This document shows positions 10,983 through 20,736 of a stretch of DNA of 43,231 nt, one piece after another (the stretch's first letter is position 1; the number at the start of each line of letters is the position of its first letter). The DNA is from Conidiobolus incongruus B7586 (taxonomy: Eukaryota; Entomophthoromycota; Entomophthoromycetes; Entomophthorales; Conidiobolaceae). The notes beneath the pieces were generated by a model. It was not told where the DNA came from, did not search any database, and worked only from the letters and a program-made list of their open reading frames with translations. The DNA lies in contig JNEM01014220.1 in NCBI GenBank assembly GCA_000697335.1, positions 1 through 43,231 of the forward strand, in the 5' to 3' direction. The position numbers were made by a program, and so were the translations under genes.

Positions 10983-11464
10983 TGTAATAGGAAGTGGCAA
11001 AATATCTGTAAAATCACGTGGTTAATAATATGAACTTATATCAATTGAATTGAATATTCTAATGATGACTGATATTGGTATATGTCACTCACAATTAAAT
11101 CACCTTCAGCTGAGTTCACAATTGAAGTTTCACTACACTCTTGATCTTCATATACCTTTCCTATATTTTATGGGATTATATTAATATATTAGGTAAATAT
11201 ATTATATTTTCTATATATTTAAGATTGGACAGTGTAATTAAAATTATTTATTTATACCAAAGCTTTTATATCAAGGTGATTAATTAAATATATAGATTAT
11301 TTAATATTTTTCATAAAATTATATATTTAAATACAATGAATTTTTAATGTAAATCTATTCTATTACCTCAGAGTTGAAGAAATGGGAAATTTTTTAATTT
11401 ATGATTTTTCAAGCATATTATTAGTTTCAGAAAAAAATTACAAATAAGAAAATATATAGTTTTA
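10983..11464. other. Upstream region of ATP4
   Basis: AT-rich. Holds the ATP4 promoter, including the E-box listed separately; towards 11.4 kb it passes into a transposon relic. No gene seen. Confidence 0.5.
11015..11020. promoter_or_regulatory. CACGTG E-box just upstream of ATP4
   Basis: A palindromic CACGTG lies 33 bases before the ATP4 ATG, in the context TCACGTGG, the type bound by Cbf1/USF-class bHLH factors in fungi. G/C hexamers are rare in this spacer, which makes it stand out, but one site is weak evidence. Confidence 0.3.
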
Positions 11465-12410
11465 AACTATATATAGATGTATAACTTTTTTTATTATATA
11501 ATTTAATCATGATTAAATTAAATATTGATTATCAAAAGTTTTTTATTTTATTAATATAACTTAATCACAAACTTTTTATAATTATATAATTTATAAAAAA
11601 ACTTAAAGGATAATTTATTTATTTTAACTATTTATTATTAAGTAAATTACTTTTAATCTAAAAGAGAAATTATGTAAAAATTATCAAAATCTAAATAATA
11701 AATTTCAACTATTTAAGTATATAATAAAGTTTAAATTTAAAATACCAAATAAAAATATAAAATGAATATCTTATAATATAACTAAAGCTTAAAAAAGTTA
11801 AAATAACTATAGTTAAATAAAACTTATTAAAATATAACTTTAAACTAAGGTTTTAATAGTAAATTATTATGATTTATGTATTATAAATCTTTTTGTACAA
11901 TTCTATATTAAAACACAAATCAAAATATTAGGTTAAGTAAAAATAATCCCTAATACAAATTTTAATAAATATTTTATTTATTAGTAAATATTAATTTTTA
12001 ATATAAGTTATAATATAATGTGCTATTGTTATTTAGTTTTTAAAGGAAAATCAATGAATAATAAGTTTTACATTGTTTTTTCAAATAAATCTATTTTTAA
12101 TTAATGTTTCTAATATAGTATAAAAAACTCTCTAATTGAAAATAACTAAGAAAAGCTACCACTTCTAGTATATTCACTAAATTACAGCTAATATAATTAT
12201 AATTGCTTTAGGCAGTTAAAAAATAATATTACAAAATAGAAAATTTCTAAAAATACATTTATTTAGTTTATAAATGATTAAATTTCAGTTTTTGATAAAA
12301 AGAACTTTTTTAAATATTAGAAGTTTGCCAAAAGTACAGCAAAAAGTTATTAACAATAAAAGAGAGTATTAATTTTACATTATATATTAAATAGTTTATT
12401 TATAATCTAT
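11465..12410 (+). mobile_element. Mariner-like DNA transposon relic, copy A
   Basis: This stretch is homologous to the minus strand of 42065-43231. Read by eye, blocks such as AACTAAAGCTTAAAAAAGTT (near 11780) and TTATTTAGTTTTTAAAGGAA (near 12030) recur there with about 85-90% identity, mostly differing by transitions. Frame fragments resemble the end of a Tc1/mariner transposase: near 12130-12220 LPLLVYSLNYS..NCFRQLKN parallels the LPHPPYSPDLAPCDF..LK motif that carries the last catalytic Asp. Relative to copy B it lacks part of the N-terminal helix-turn-helix and about 55 bases before the LP..YS block. Frames are interrupted many times, very often by TAA. Ends are approximate; terminal inverted repeats could not be settled in such AT-rich sequence. 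Long dead. Confidence 0.65.
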
Positions 12411-13307
12411 TTCAAAAAAGTCTCAATACTTAAAGCAATAACAATTTAATTTATTAAATGAGCAACTTATAAATTTTTAATTGATTTGAAAAGAATTATC
12501 ACATTATCCTCAATTCAAATTGTAAAATCAAATTATGCTATAATATATTGTTAATAACCTTGGCTCATTGCAACAAAATACCTAATTACGTTTAACATTA
12601 ATATATATTAACATATATTGTTCTAAATATCAAACAGCCAAATTACCACATATTTTAATATTAAAGACCATTAGTTATATAATTTGTTTTATTAAATTAC
12701 TAATTAAAATTAAAAATAATTATTGTTATGAAGTTGTTTATAATAATTTTTATGTTAAAGTAATATCTTAGAAGGTTTTTTTTCAAATAAATTTTGCTTT
12801 TCAAGATAGAAGGATATTCGAAATCCATTCAAATTTTAGAGCCCAATCTCAATTTATTTTGATATAGTAAGAATTAGAAAATTTAGTTATAGATATCACT
12901 TTATATTACGATTTCAACACTCCCAGTTTAAATTTTATAAATTGTTATATATATTTTAATAATAAATAAATATATTTAGCAAATTTGAGCATTTAATTGA
13001 TTTTGGAGGGTCTCAAATTATATTCAACTGAGAATGAATAAATTTGAATGATAGTGCATTGAATTAATCTAACTTGGTATTCCAAAACGTAAAAATAAAG
13101 ATATTAGTCAAAATACCATATACTCTAATATTTAGTAAAATAAAGTGGCTGATATTAATTGATATATTAGTATAATTCGTTTAGTTTAAAACATAAGGTA
13201 CATGATTGAAGAATCTATAATAAAGGTAATTCAATATTAGATTATATTACAATATAGTGCTAAATGATCTAGCATATTTGATTAAGAACTTTGCAAGTGC
13301 AATATAG
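12411..13307. other. AT-rich spacer
   Basis: Lies between the transposon relic and the 3' end of TAF9. All frames closed; possibly more degraded transposon flank, but I cannot align it convincingly to the second copy. Confidence 0.5.
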
Positions 13308-13877
13308 CTATTGAACCTCATTTTTGACTTCAACAACAGGAGTTTGGGGATTCATTTTGTTCTCTTGGGCCACATTTGTAGTAGTCTCAGGCTTTGTGGA
13401 ATTATCAATTGTTGGAGTATTGGGTGCATCACTCTTGCCTCCAATGCTATTAGGAGCAGTTCTACCAAAAGAGTTTGTTCCAACTTGAGTAGATTGATTA
13501 TTTGCTTCAGGAATCATAGTGTAATTCAACTCGGTGAGGCAGTATTTAGGCTTAGGCAAATGTATACCATACTTTTCATAAACGGGGGGTAATGGCATTT
13601 TATTCTTTTGATGAGCCAATTCGACCAAAAATTCTTTGGGAGGAGGTACACTAAAAGAGTAATTCACACGACCTTGAATTCCAAGTTTCACATCTGCTAA
13701 ATCGATAGTATTTTTTCCAGCATGTTCACTATATAGTATAGCATCATGTAATACGTCATTGGTATAACGGCTGGCAAATTCGAGTAGCTGGTTGATGACA
13801 TTGGGTTCAACTTCTTCAATTTGATAAGATTTTAATATGAGTGAGATGATTTGAGCTAACTTTGGCGATTCTGTCAT
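13308..13877 (-). CDS. TAF9: Transcription initiation factor TFIID subunit 9 (TAF9)
   Basis: Histone-fold subunit shared by TFIID and SAGA; it pairs with TAF6 and helps RNA polymerase II promoter recognition and activator contact. One uninterrupted 189-codon exon on the minus strand. Residues 1-70 form an H3-like histone fold (PKLAQIISLILKSYQIEEVE, then VINQLLEFASRYTNDVLHDA, then NTIDLADVKLGIQ). This is followed by the TAF9 signature downstream of the fold, NKMPLPPVYEKYGIHLPKPK with YCLTELNYTMIPE. The C-terminal third is N/T/P-rich and probably disordered. Length is normal for fungi. The ATG is the first in frame and directly precedes the histone fold. It is one of the few intronless protein genes in this intron-rich window. 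Confidence 0.95.
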   Translation of the reverse strand: MTESPKLAQIISLILKSYQIEEVEPNVINQLLEFASRYTNDVLHDAILYSEHAGKNTIDLADVKLGIQGRVNYSFSVPPPKEFLVELAHQKNKMPLPPVYEKYGIHLPKPKYCLTELNYTMIPEANNQSTQVGTNSFGRTAPNSIGGKSDAPNTPTIDNSTKPETTTNVAQENKMNPQTPVVEVKNEVQ

Positions 13878-14646
13878 ATTGATTTAGTTTGTTTTATTCA
13901 TCCTTATTGTGACTTAATTAAAATGTTAAACCACAAATCTAAATATAACCAAATTTAAACCAATGAAAACATTATGGGATTAATTTCTTGAAATAATTAA
14001 TTTTAAATTGACACCTTAACTTAAAATTTCAAATTTAGTTAATTATAAATGATCAAAATAAAATCACTTCAATCTACTATTTTACTGATTATGATTTTGG
14101 GAATATTAAATAGTTTGTTTAGTCAATTTTATTAAATTATTTTCGTTTGATTCGATTTGATTTAATTTAATTGAGAATATAGCTGAAATTCAAATTTTAA
14201 TTACAACATAAGTATTAATTTTGAATTTCTAAAGAATCCATTATTAATGTTTTTAGTTCTCAATATCAATATTGATAAACAATAACAATAGATTTTAGAT
14301 TAAAATACTATACAATATTACTACATATACTAACAGCCATTTCAGTGTATAAAAATTGCCATAGTTAATTAAAGAATTTAAAGTTTAGAAGCTGAATTTT
14401 ATATATGGATATAGCATTCATTAATTAGAATTCAATATATTTTATAGATTTAAAAATATTTGTTATAAAGAGTAAAACAACTTGATGCAATTAATAGATC
14501 AGAAATATTAAGATAAAATTTTGAAATTTGAGGGTAATTTAATAATATATTAAGCATATAAATTCAATATGAGATGATATATGTCGACAGTCAAATAATA
14601 TTTTTTTTTGAAAAATATAATTGTGACAAATTCAAAGATCACAAAA
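13878..14646. other. AT-rich intergenic region
   Basis: Upstream of TAF9 and downstream of PIG-U (both minus strand). No coding potential, RNA gene or repeat recognised. Confidence 0.6.
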
Positions 14647-16315
14647 TTATTCAAATTTCAATTTAACATTCTTGTGATGGGGATTGATTCGTAAATAATC
14701 AAATTTAAGTTGTGCAAAGAGGGTTGAACAAAGTAAAATAACATTACTCAAGCCATAAACGAGAGTAATAGCATAGAAGAAGTTGGCATTAGCTGATTCT
14801 AATTGAATCCAACCTTCCCAGAAAAGAGGTCCCAATCCGCAACAGAAAACGAGTGCAGTGCCAACAACGAATGTATACCCTAAATCTATATAATAGTGTT
14901 TATATTAAATGTGAATTAATAACATATATCTTAATTATTTACATTCGGAAATTTCATAGAATAAAGGTAAAAAGCTAATATAGATGCCAAAATCACCAAT
15001 TGAAGGATATGATTTAAAGGTGGAAATGATACCCAATTGAAGAAAGATGACCAAAAAGGGATGATTTCTATAATATGATGTTAATAAGGTGTTTGATAAT
15101 ATATAAAATATAATAATTATTACTTATATTTGATACTCAAAGGAATGACGAAGAAGAAGATAAATAACTGGAAAGTGCTATTGAAAAATGATCTAAAGTG
15201 ATCAAATATTTCAATATTCAAATACCAATGGAGTCCGATATTGGGGGTTAGATCTGGAGGGAATAAACTAAATTTGCGTAAGAAAGTGGGTTAAGACTGG
15301 GTGAATGATTCAGTGAACTTACATAGATCCAATCGACTGACTTAAAAATTTCCAGTCTTTCATAAGTAAGTAGCTTAATCTTGTAAGTCCAAACATCCAC
15401 ATTCCGTATAAGAAAAGGATATTGAAGAAATTATACTAAATAAAGGGTAATTACAATTTAGTTTTAACAAGTCAAAGCTGAATATTTAATTACCCAAGTT
15501 CTTTCAGATTCTGTTTTGTAAGTAATCAAATACAGAGGAGGAATCAAACTCACTGGGTAAAATCCAAGGCAGGTTGCAAAACTGAGCATTAACATTCCGC
15601 TATTAGGAAAACCTAAATAATTAAAATAAAATAAAATATTATTTGTAAATAATAGTATATACCTTGTAAACAATATAGTATAGCAGATGCAATAGCAAAA
15701 TTATCAAGAATAATCGTAGACATGGCTAGCGTAGTCAATGTAGTGAAGGGATTAAGTAAATATATACTACCCATAATAATTCCAAGACGATGGTCATCAT
15801 TTTTAAAGAGCAGTAAGAGATTAGGATTGTTGAATAAATAAATGACACCAATTCTGTATATAGTATAGCCAATTAGAATATCAATTTGAACAAAAAGTCC
15901 AAATAATATGACAGGAGGGAATTTTTCAAGAAAATTGAAAATGATCAATAAAAGAGGAGACTAAAGTAATGGTTAATATGGATAGTAATTGAACAAAAGT
16001 AATCATTACTTGATAATATACATTTCCTTCATAAGGGTCAACACTATTGTTAAATAAGTAAACACCTTCTTTCACTATATATCATTAAAAAAAATTAGTA
16101 AATAAAAAGCAACAAGTTTAAAAGAATTTACCTTGTTTAAAACTTGTAATGGGAGTTGAAATTTCAATTCTATTAATCAAAGTTTCAATACCATTTTCAC
16201 CTAACCAACAAAATAAGGCAATTCTGATGAAAGCAGCAAGAAGGATAATAGGTATAAATGGATCAATGTCCGATATTTTTTTATAAGCTCGACTAATAAA
16301 ATTATTTGAAGCCAT
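14647..16315 (-). CDS. PIGU: GPI transamidase subunit PIG-U (Cdc91/Gab1)
   Basis: Multi-pass ER membrane subunit of the GPI transamidase, which attaches GPI anchors to proteins and is thought to recognise the anchor. Eight exons on the minus strand (16315-16132, 16074-16010, 15960-15663, 15612-15494, 15435-15323, 15267-15124, 15067-14943, 14885-14647) give 428 residues in phase. Family landmarks: a first membrane helix PIILLAAFIRIALFCWL, the lumenal motif EGVYLFNNSVDPYEGNVYYQ followed by SPLLLIIF, YLLNPFTTLTTLAMSTIILD, DLTPNIGLHWYLNIEIFDHF, IPLSIKY..NHPFLVIFLQLG and a last helix region before a basic tail. Length and order match human and yeast homologues (about 400-435). The ATG gives a short cytosolic N-terminus of the usual size. 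The window also encodes a plausible substrate class (the small GPI-type protein at 4894-5424), but the link is only thematic. Confidence 0.95.
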
Positions 16316-17212
16316 TAAATATTAGTAAGTTTTTTCATTTATATTATTCAATATGTGACGTAGAAATTCAAATTCAAATTGGGTTATTAAATTCAATTAT
16401 AAATACAAATATTAATACCTATTATGGGATGCTATGATTCAAATTTATTATTGAGATTATTCTGAAAAATAAAATATTCATATTACTCTAAATCATTTAT
16501 TTATAATTATTAGAATTTAAGATATATAATAGACGAATATGTTTCATATTTAATAAGTATTCTACTTAATATTTTTCTTAGAATTATAATCTTTCAAGGT
16601 TAATAGCAGTGAAATATGTAATTGTAGGATAAAATACACAATATTATTTAATTTAGGAAATAGTACCATTATATTATTTGCTCAAAAATGAAAATTGATA
16701 TTTATTATGATGACTTATTAATATATAAATAAAATTGATGACATTTATATTTGAAGAAAAAGTATATTAGATAATGATATGCATTCTTATATGGAGCTAT
16801 CTAATAAAGCTAGTGAGTTAGAAATATTGAATTCCCTTTGAATAGGTTATCACGTATTAATAAGACATTAATATTGTAAAATATTATAACAATAGATCCA
16901 GTTTACATATATTAGATTTCAATTATCTTCTTAGTTCATCAAAATTGATTTTTTTGTTAATTCAATTTTAAATCAATAGCAATATTCATTATGATTTATT
17001 AATATTGAATGGCTTGAATGAATGTTTACTGTTTTTATTAATATGATATTAAAGTAAATTTACTTTATGACTTGTTTTTTAGGGTTGATTTAATCCTTAT
17101 TAGTAATCAAATTTGAAGCATTATTAATCCATCCCATAACTGAATGACAAGATTCACTTATATAAATTATTCTAAAATTCAGACTTTGAAAATATCAATT
17201 CTAAAACCAATC
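16316..17212. other. Divergent promoter region between PIG-U and the SRAP gene
   Basis: About 0.9 kb of AT-rich DNA with no long open frame. It contains the CRE-like ten-mer listed separately close to the PIG-U start. Confidence 0.6.
16354..16363. promoter_or_regulatory. CRE-like ten-mer upstream of PIG-U
   Basis: TGTGACGTAG, identical to the ten-mer upstream of hexokinase (7475-7484), lies 39 bases before the PIG-U ATG, on the strand opposite to the gene. The shared G/C-containing word suggests a bZIP (ATF/CREB) site; this is inference from the motif alone. Confidence 0.3.
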
Positions 17213-18364
17213 ATGTGCGGAAGAACTGCATTAAATCTAGTAATATAATATTTCGACTGTATTTTTCATAGTTATTTATCATCTGATAGGATCCCAACTA
17301 TATCATCGAGAGACTTCAAATTCCTGAGTGGATTGACAAAGACAAATACCAACCTAGGTAATTTATTGTTTTATCAATTTCGCAAGCATATGTTTATATA
17401 AATTTTCAGTTATAACGTATCTCCATCTTATTATCAACCAGTCATAACTAGAGGGTTAGGTAATAACCCTAGTCAAGTAGATAGAGATGCCTATCAACAA
17501 CCTGGTAATCCCAAACTAATACGCAGCATGAAATGGGGATTAATTCCTTCTTGGGCTGCAAATAACCCCAAAACTGGAGGAAAAATTCAGCCCGTAAATA
17601 TTAGAGATGACTCATTGACTGAAAATGTTAAACCTATGTTTCGTAATATCAGAAATACCCAAAGATGTTTAGTTATAGCTCAAGGATTTTATGAATGGAA
17701 AAGGGAAGGAAAGAACAAAGTCCCTTATTTTTCTACCCCATCAGACCAAAAAGATAAAGATGTACCTTTTGTACTATTTGGTGCACTTTATGATCGAGTT
17801 AAAATTGCAGGACACGAGATATATAGTTACGCAATTGTAACTACTCCTGCAAACGACCAATTCAAAATTCATGACAGAATGCCACTTATTTTTGATCCTG
17901 AGTTGGATCAAGATGATATTGAAGATTGGTTAAATCCTCAAATGCCTATGAACGACAGGATTAAAGAAATATTAGTTCCTTTTGAGCGTAAATTAACTAT
18001 GTAAGTGTTATTGATGATAATTTATTCCACATAATTTTTATAATTATTACATTATAGTTACCAAGTCCCTGATTCTGTCAATAAAGCAGGAACAAGCCAC
18101 CCTTCAATGATGATGCCCTTAAATAAAAAATCTACACTATTGGGCTTTTTCCAAGGCAGCAAACCATCTTCAAATAAGTTTGAAGATACTAAAGATAATT
18201 TGCGTGAAGACAAAGAAATTAAGAAACCCAGCACACGGAAGGAATCTCAAGTTATTGAAATCAAAGAAGAAAGCTCTGAAGATGAGGAAAATATTCAACT
18301 TGGAAAAAGATCTTTATCTTTTAAATCTTCTACTGAGCAAAGAAAAATCAAGAAGGAGAATTAA
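17213..18364 (+). CDS. HMCES: SRAP-domain protein (HMCES/YedK family) with PIP-like and SIM-like tail
   Basis: SRAP proteins covalently trap abasic sites in single-stranded DNA at replication forks through Cys2. Exons 17213-17239, 17290-17357, 17410-18000 and 18058-18364 give 330 residues. The start MCGRTALNL leaves the catalytic Cys at position 2 after Met removal. The other active-site residues are present: Asn95 in PVNIRDDS, Glu127 in GFYEWK and His186 in IHDRMP, with the structural MKWGLIPSW. The first intron (17240-17289) must end at GATAG, because the earlier TTCATAG acceptor puts a stop in frame. The tail after about 240 is disordered and carries KSTLLGFF (253-260), close to the PCNA-binding PIP box, and QVIEIKEESSEDEE (293-306), a SUMO-interacting-type hydrophobic core with acidic flank. 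Human HMCES also binds PCNA. The catalytic assignment is firm; the tail motifs are inferred. Confidence 0.93.
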
Positions 18365-18660
18365 TCTTAATAACAATTTCAATATTAATTTGCCAATTTT
18401 CTATGATAAGCAATATAGCACTATTTATCAGTATTTATATGTAATTGAACCTTGTTTGCAATAAAACATTATTATATTTATTAACTGGTTATATTGATGG
18501 GTTCAATCTAGAAAAATTAATGATGATATTAGCAGTATGTTGTAGATTTAGCTCAGATAGAGTTTTAATGAAAATACATTCAAAGATTTTATGTTTGAAA
18601 AGAAATATGAATATTGATTGAATGAAGATAATGAATTGAAATAAAAAAATATTACAAATA

Positions 18661-18882
18661 TTAGATACTAAAATTATCTGTCGCGGCTATTAGCTCTTTG
18701 AGCGTCTTCGAGAACACTGACACGGCCATTATGTAAGCTAGATTGTGAAGCATGGTGCCTACAAACTGAGATAGGTTACCGCTGATCAGTACCCCAACCA
18801 TCCGATCATGATTACTTGTAAATGGGGGGTTAAAGAAGGTGACTAGACCAGTAGCAACGGCGACAGTATGAGGATCTGACAT
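18661..18882 (-). CDS. Small orphan ORF with hydrophobic segment in a GC-richer island
   Basis: A 73-codon minus-strand frame starting MSDPHTVAVATGLVTFF and containing MVGVLISGNLSQF and MLHNLAYIMAVSVFSK, one or two possible membrane segments. I do not recognise the family. Its codon use (CTA, GTG, GCG, CGG) and base composition are visibly GC-richer than neighbouring genes, and a pyrimidine-rich leader precedes the ATG. It could be a real small membrane protein, a recently acquired gene, or part of an unrecognised repeat. No intron is needed, and no partner lies nearby other than tRNA-Lys on the other strand. Confidence 0.35.
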   Translation of the reverse strand: MSDPHTVAVATGLVTFFNPPFTSNHDRMVGVLISGNLSQFVGTMLHNLAYIMAVSVFSKTLKELIAATDNFSI

Positions 18883-19256
18883 GCTAAGGAGACAGAATCA
18901 CAGAATATTAATAGGAATGGATGTAGGACGAATAATGGAAAATGTCTCAAGTAGAGCTATTGACGGCTAATTGTGTATGCTCAGAAGCGGACTTGGAGTA
19001 AGAAAATAGGGTTATTTGTAAAGAAGAAAGAATGTCCTTCTGTAGAATTGAGTGGAAAGTGTTGGCATAAGTAGGCTATGACGGAGTAGTATTGTGTTTA
19101 TGCGAACATGTGAATATTGGGATGTCAAGGGGTTAGAAATTAATCGCAACTAGAAGAAATGATTTATTTGGCTTAATTGAGGTGATCAGTGATTTGTTAG
19201 TGATTTTTGAGAAAGAAAAGGTATCAATTATACAACAATTGTCAAAAGCTACCGAA
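18883..19256. other. GC-richer noncoding stretch upstream of tRNA-Lys
   Basis: Noticeably less AT-rich than other spacers, with C-poor, G-rich top strand. Frames are closed. It may be the promoter/leader of the orphan ORF (minus strand) or part of an old insertion. Confidence 0.4.
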
Positions 19257-19329
19257 GCCCGGTTAGCTCAGTCGGTAGAGCATCAGACTTTTAATCTGAG
19301 GGTCGTGGGTTCGAGCCCCACATTGGGCG
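19257..19329 (+). tRNA. tRNA-Lys (anticodon UUU)
   Basis: A complete 73-base cloverleaf. The acceptor GCCCGGT pairs with ATTGGGC (two G-U pairs), the D arm contains the A box TTAGCTCAGTCGG, the anticodon stem TCAGA/TCTGA flanks the loop CTTTTAA with anticodon TTT, and the T arm GTGGG TTCGAGC CCCAC carries the B box. The discriminator base is G. No intron. A T-run at 19335-19338 can serve as RNA polymerase III terminator. An LTR-like repeat begins a few dozen bases downstream. Confidence 0.97.
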
Positions 19330-19365
19330 TTTAATTTTATTTATTTCCATCATATTGTCACCAGC

Positions 19366-19681
19366 CAGGCGACACTTCTACCCAAGCATTTTTACATCAA
19401 ACGAATATTAAAGTCATTTCCCCCTCGCGTTCCGTCTGCTCCCGCTCTCTCTTTTAATTGGCCGATGATGCAAGTCATCGGAGAATCTCATGAATCACCT
19501 TACTCAACTTACTCTATATAAAATCCGGAATTAGAGCTATCCTCAACGAGGCAAGTTCGATCTGGGTCCTCCCAGCTATTTGACTTAAACCAATAAACCT
19601 CCTATCTCCCTAACGCTTACCTGGAATTCCCCAGATCTCTCTTTTTTCTAAGCTACTCAGGACACGGCTTCCCCAAGACGT
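19366..19681 (+). mobile_element. Solo-LTR-like repeat, copy 1, next to tRNA-Lys
   Basis: About 316 bases, non-coding and GC-richer than the flanks, found again in reverse orientation at 28530-28848 with roughly three quarters identity by eye. Parts: a TATA box TATATAAAA at 19515-19523, a polyadenylation-type AATAAA at 19592-19597, and a hairpin CCGATGA/TCATCGG upstream of the TATA box. TATA box then AATAAA within about 75 bases is the layout of an LTR (U3, R, U5). A TG at 19356 may be the true left end. Its position just after a tRNA gene fits retrotransposons that target Pol III genes. No internal region or second LTR is attached, so it is a fossil solo LTR of moderate age. The family (Ty1 or Ty3 kin) cannot be told. 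Confidence 0.55.
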
Positions 19682-20641
19682 GGTAATATATATTTAAATC
19701 CTCACATTCTCATTTTAACAATTTAATTTTTTATTTAGAATATTTCTTTCGGATTTTTCATGATCAAATCCATACCAGATAATTTAATTTTTTTATTTTG
19801 GGACATTTGAATCATTTATATATTATATTTAAACATAAATTTTATATATTCATTCCAACTAATATTAATTTAAAATACAAAATATCTATTCATTTTACTG
19901 AGGTAATCAAAATACTAAACAATGTATATGAATCTTGAAAATTATAATCTTCAAATTAATTTATAATTTAGCTTTGGTTAATATTTATAATTTGAATTTA
20001 TAATAGCAATATGTCTGATTTATAATCATAACAATTATTTACTAATTATCGAGATATATTTTAAGTTTGAAAATTTTATATTAAACAAAAAAATTAAACA
20101 TGAAATATGTAATTATTCAAGTTAAACACCCTTGCAGTTTACATTACATCATGTTCATTATTTATATCATTTTGCTATCTTGTTGATAAAATTGAATATT
20201 TTTTTCATATTAATAAGGCAATTTCAATGATTATAACAATATATTATATACAATATATAATAAATTTGACATAGGATTATACATTCAATTGGATACAAAA
20301 TTAAAATCATAATAGAACTATAAAAATTTTATACAATTTTTAAAATTTAAAGTATTATATAATGCTATTATTGTAAGATATTATTGGGTTTATTGCAATA
20401 TTGTGATTTTGATTAGTAGGTTAATTAAATATAATTGAACATGACCAAAATTGATATCGTGATGATAGTAATAAGAGATATGTTAATAGAAAAGTGCGAG
20501 AAGAAAAAATGAGATTAATAACAAAAAATGATGAAGATGAAGAAAAATGAAGAATTTTAAATTAACAAAAAAAATTGGCATTAAAAGGATATGAAAAATA
20601 ATTCTTCGATTATATATAGGATTAGTTTTTGATCGAAACAA
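19682..20641. other. AT-rich spacer between the LTR-like repeat and tRNA-Ile
   Basis: Nearly 1 kb with closed frames and no recognisable element apart from the flanking features. Confidence 0.55.
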
Positions 20642-20736
20642 GCTCCTATAGCAAAGTGGTTAATGCGTCGTGCTTATAAGTGAACAACTTATACTGGGAC
20701 ACGCGAAGGTCACGGGTTCGAACCCCGTTGGGAGCG
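20642..20736 (+). tRNA. tRNA-Ile (anticodon UAU) with a 22-base intron
   Basis: The 95-base gene folds to a 73-base mature tRNA. Acceptor GCTCCTA pairs with TGGGAGC, and the anticodon stem is TCGTG/CGCGA. The anticodon TAT (20675-20677) is followed one base later by an intron at 20679-20700, the canonical position 37/38. T arm ACGGG TTCGAAC CCCGT. The intron contains CTTATAC, whose ATA can pair with the anticodon as splicing endonuclease substrates need. Introns in tRNA-Ile(UAU) are widespread in fungi and animals. A T5 run follows at 20740-20744. Confidence 0.95.

Noticed and set aside
18661-18882. V-ATPase proteolipid or another known small membrane subunit
   Set aside because: The hydrophobic segments lack the glycine-rich pattern and the buried carboxylate of proteolipids; no other family fits, so it is left unnamed.
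19366-19681. A tRNA-derived SINE instead of an LTR
   Set aside because: A B-box-like GTTCGATC is present in copy 1, but it is not kept in copy 2, whereas TATA box and AATAAA are conserved in both copies, and there is no A box or poly-A/T tail.
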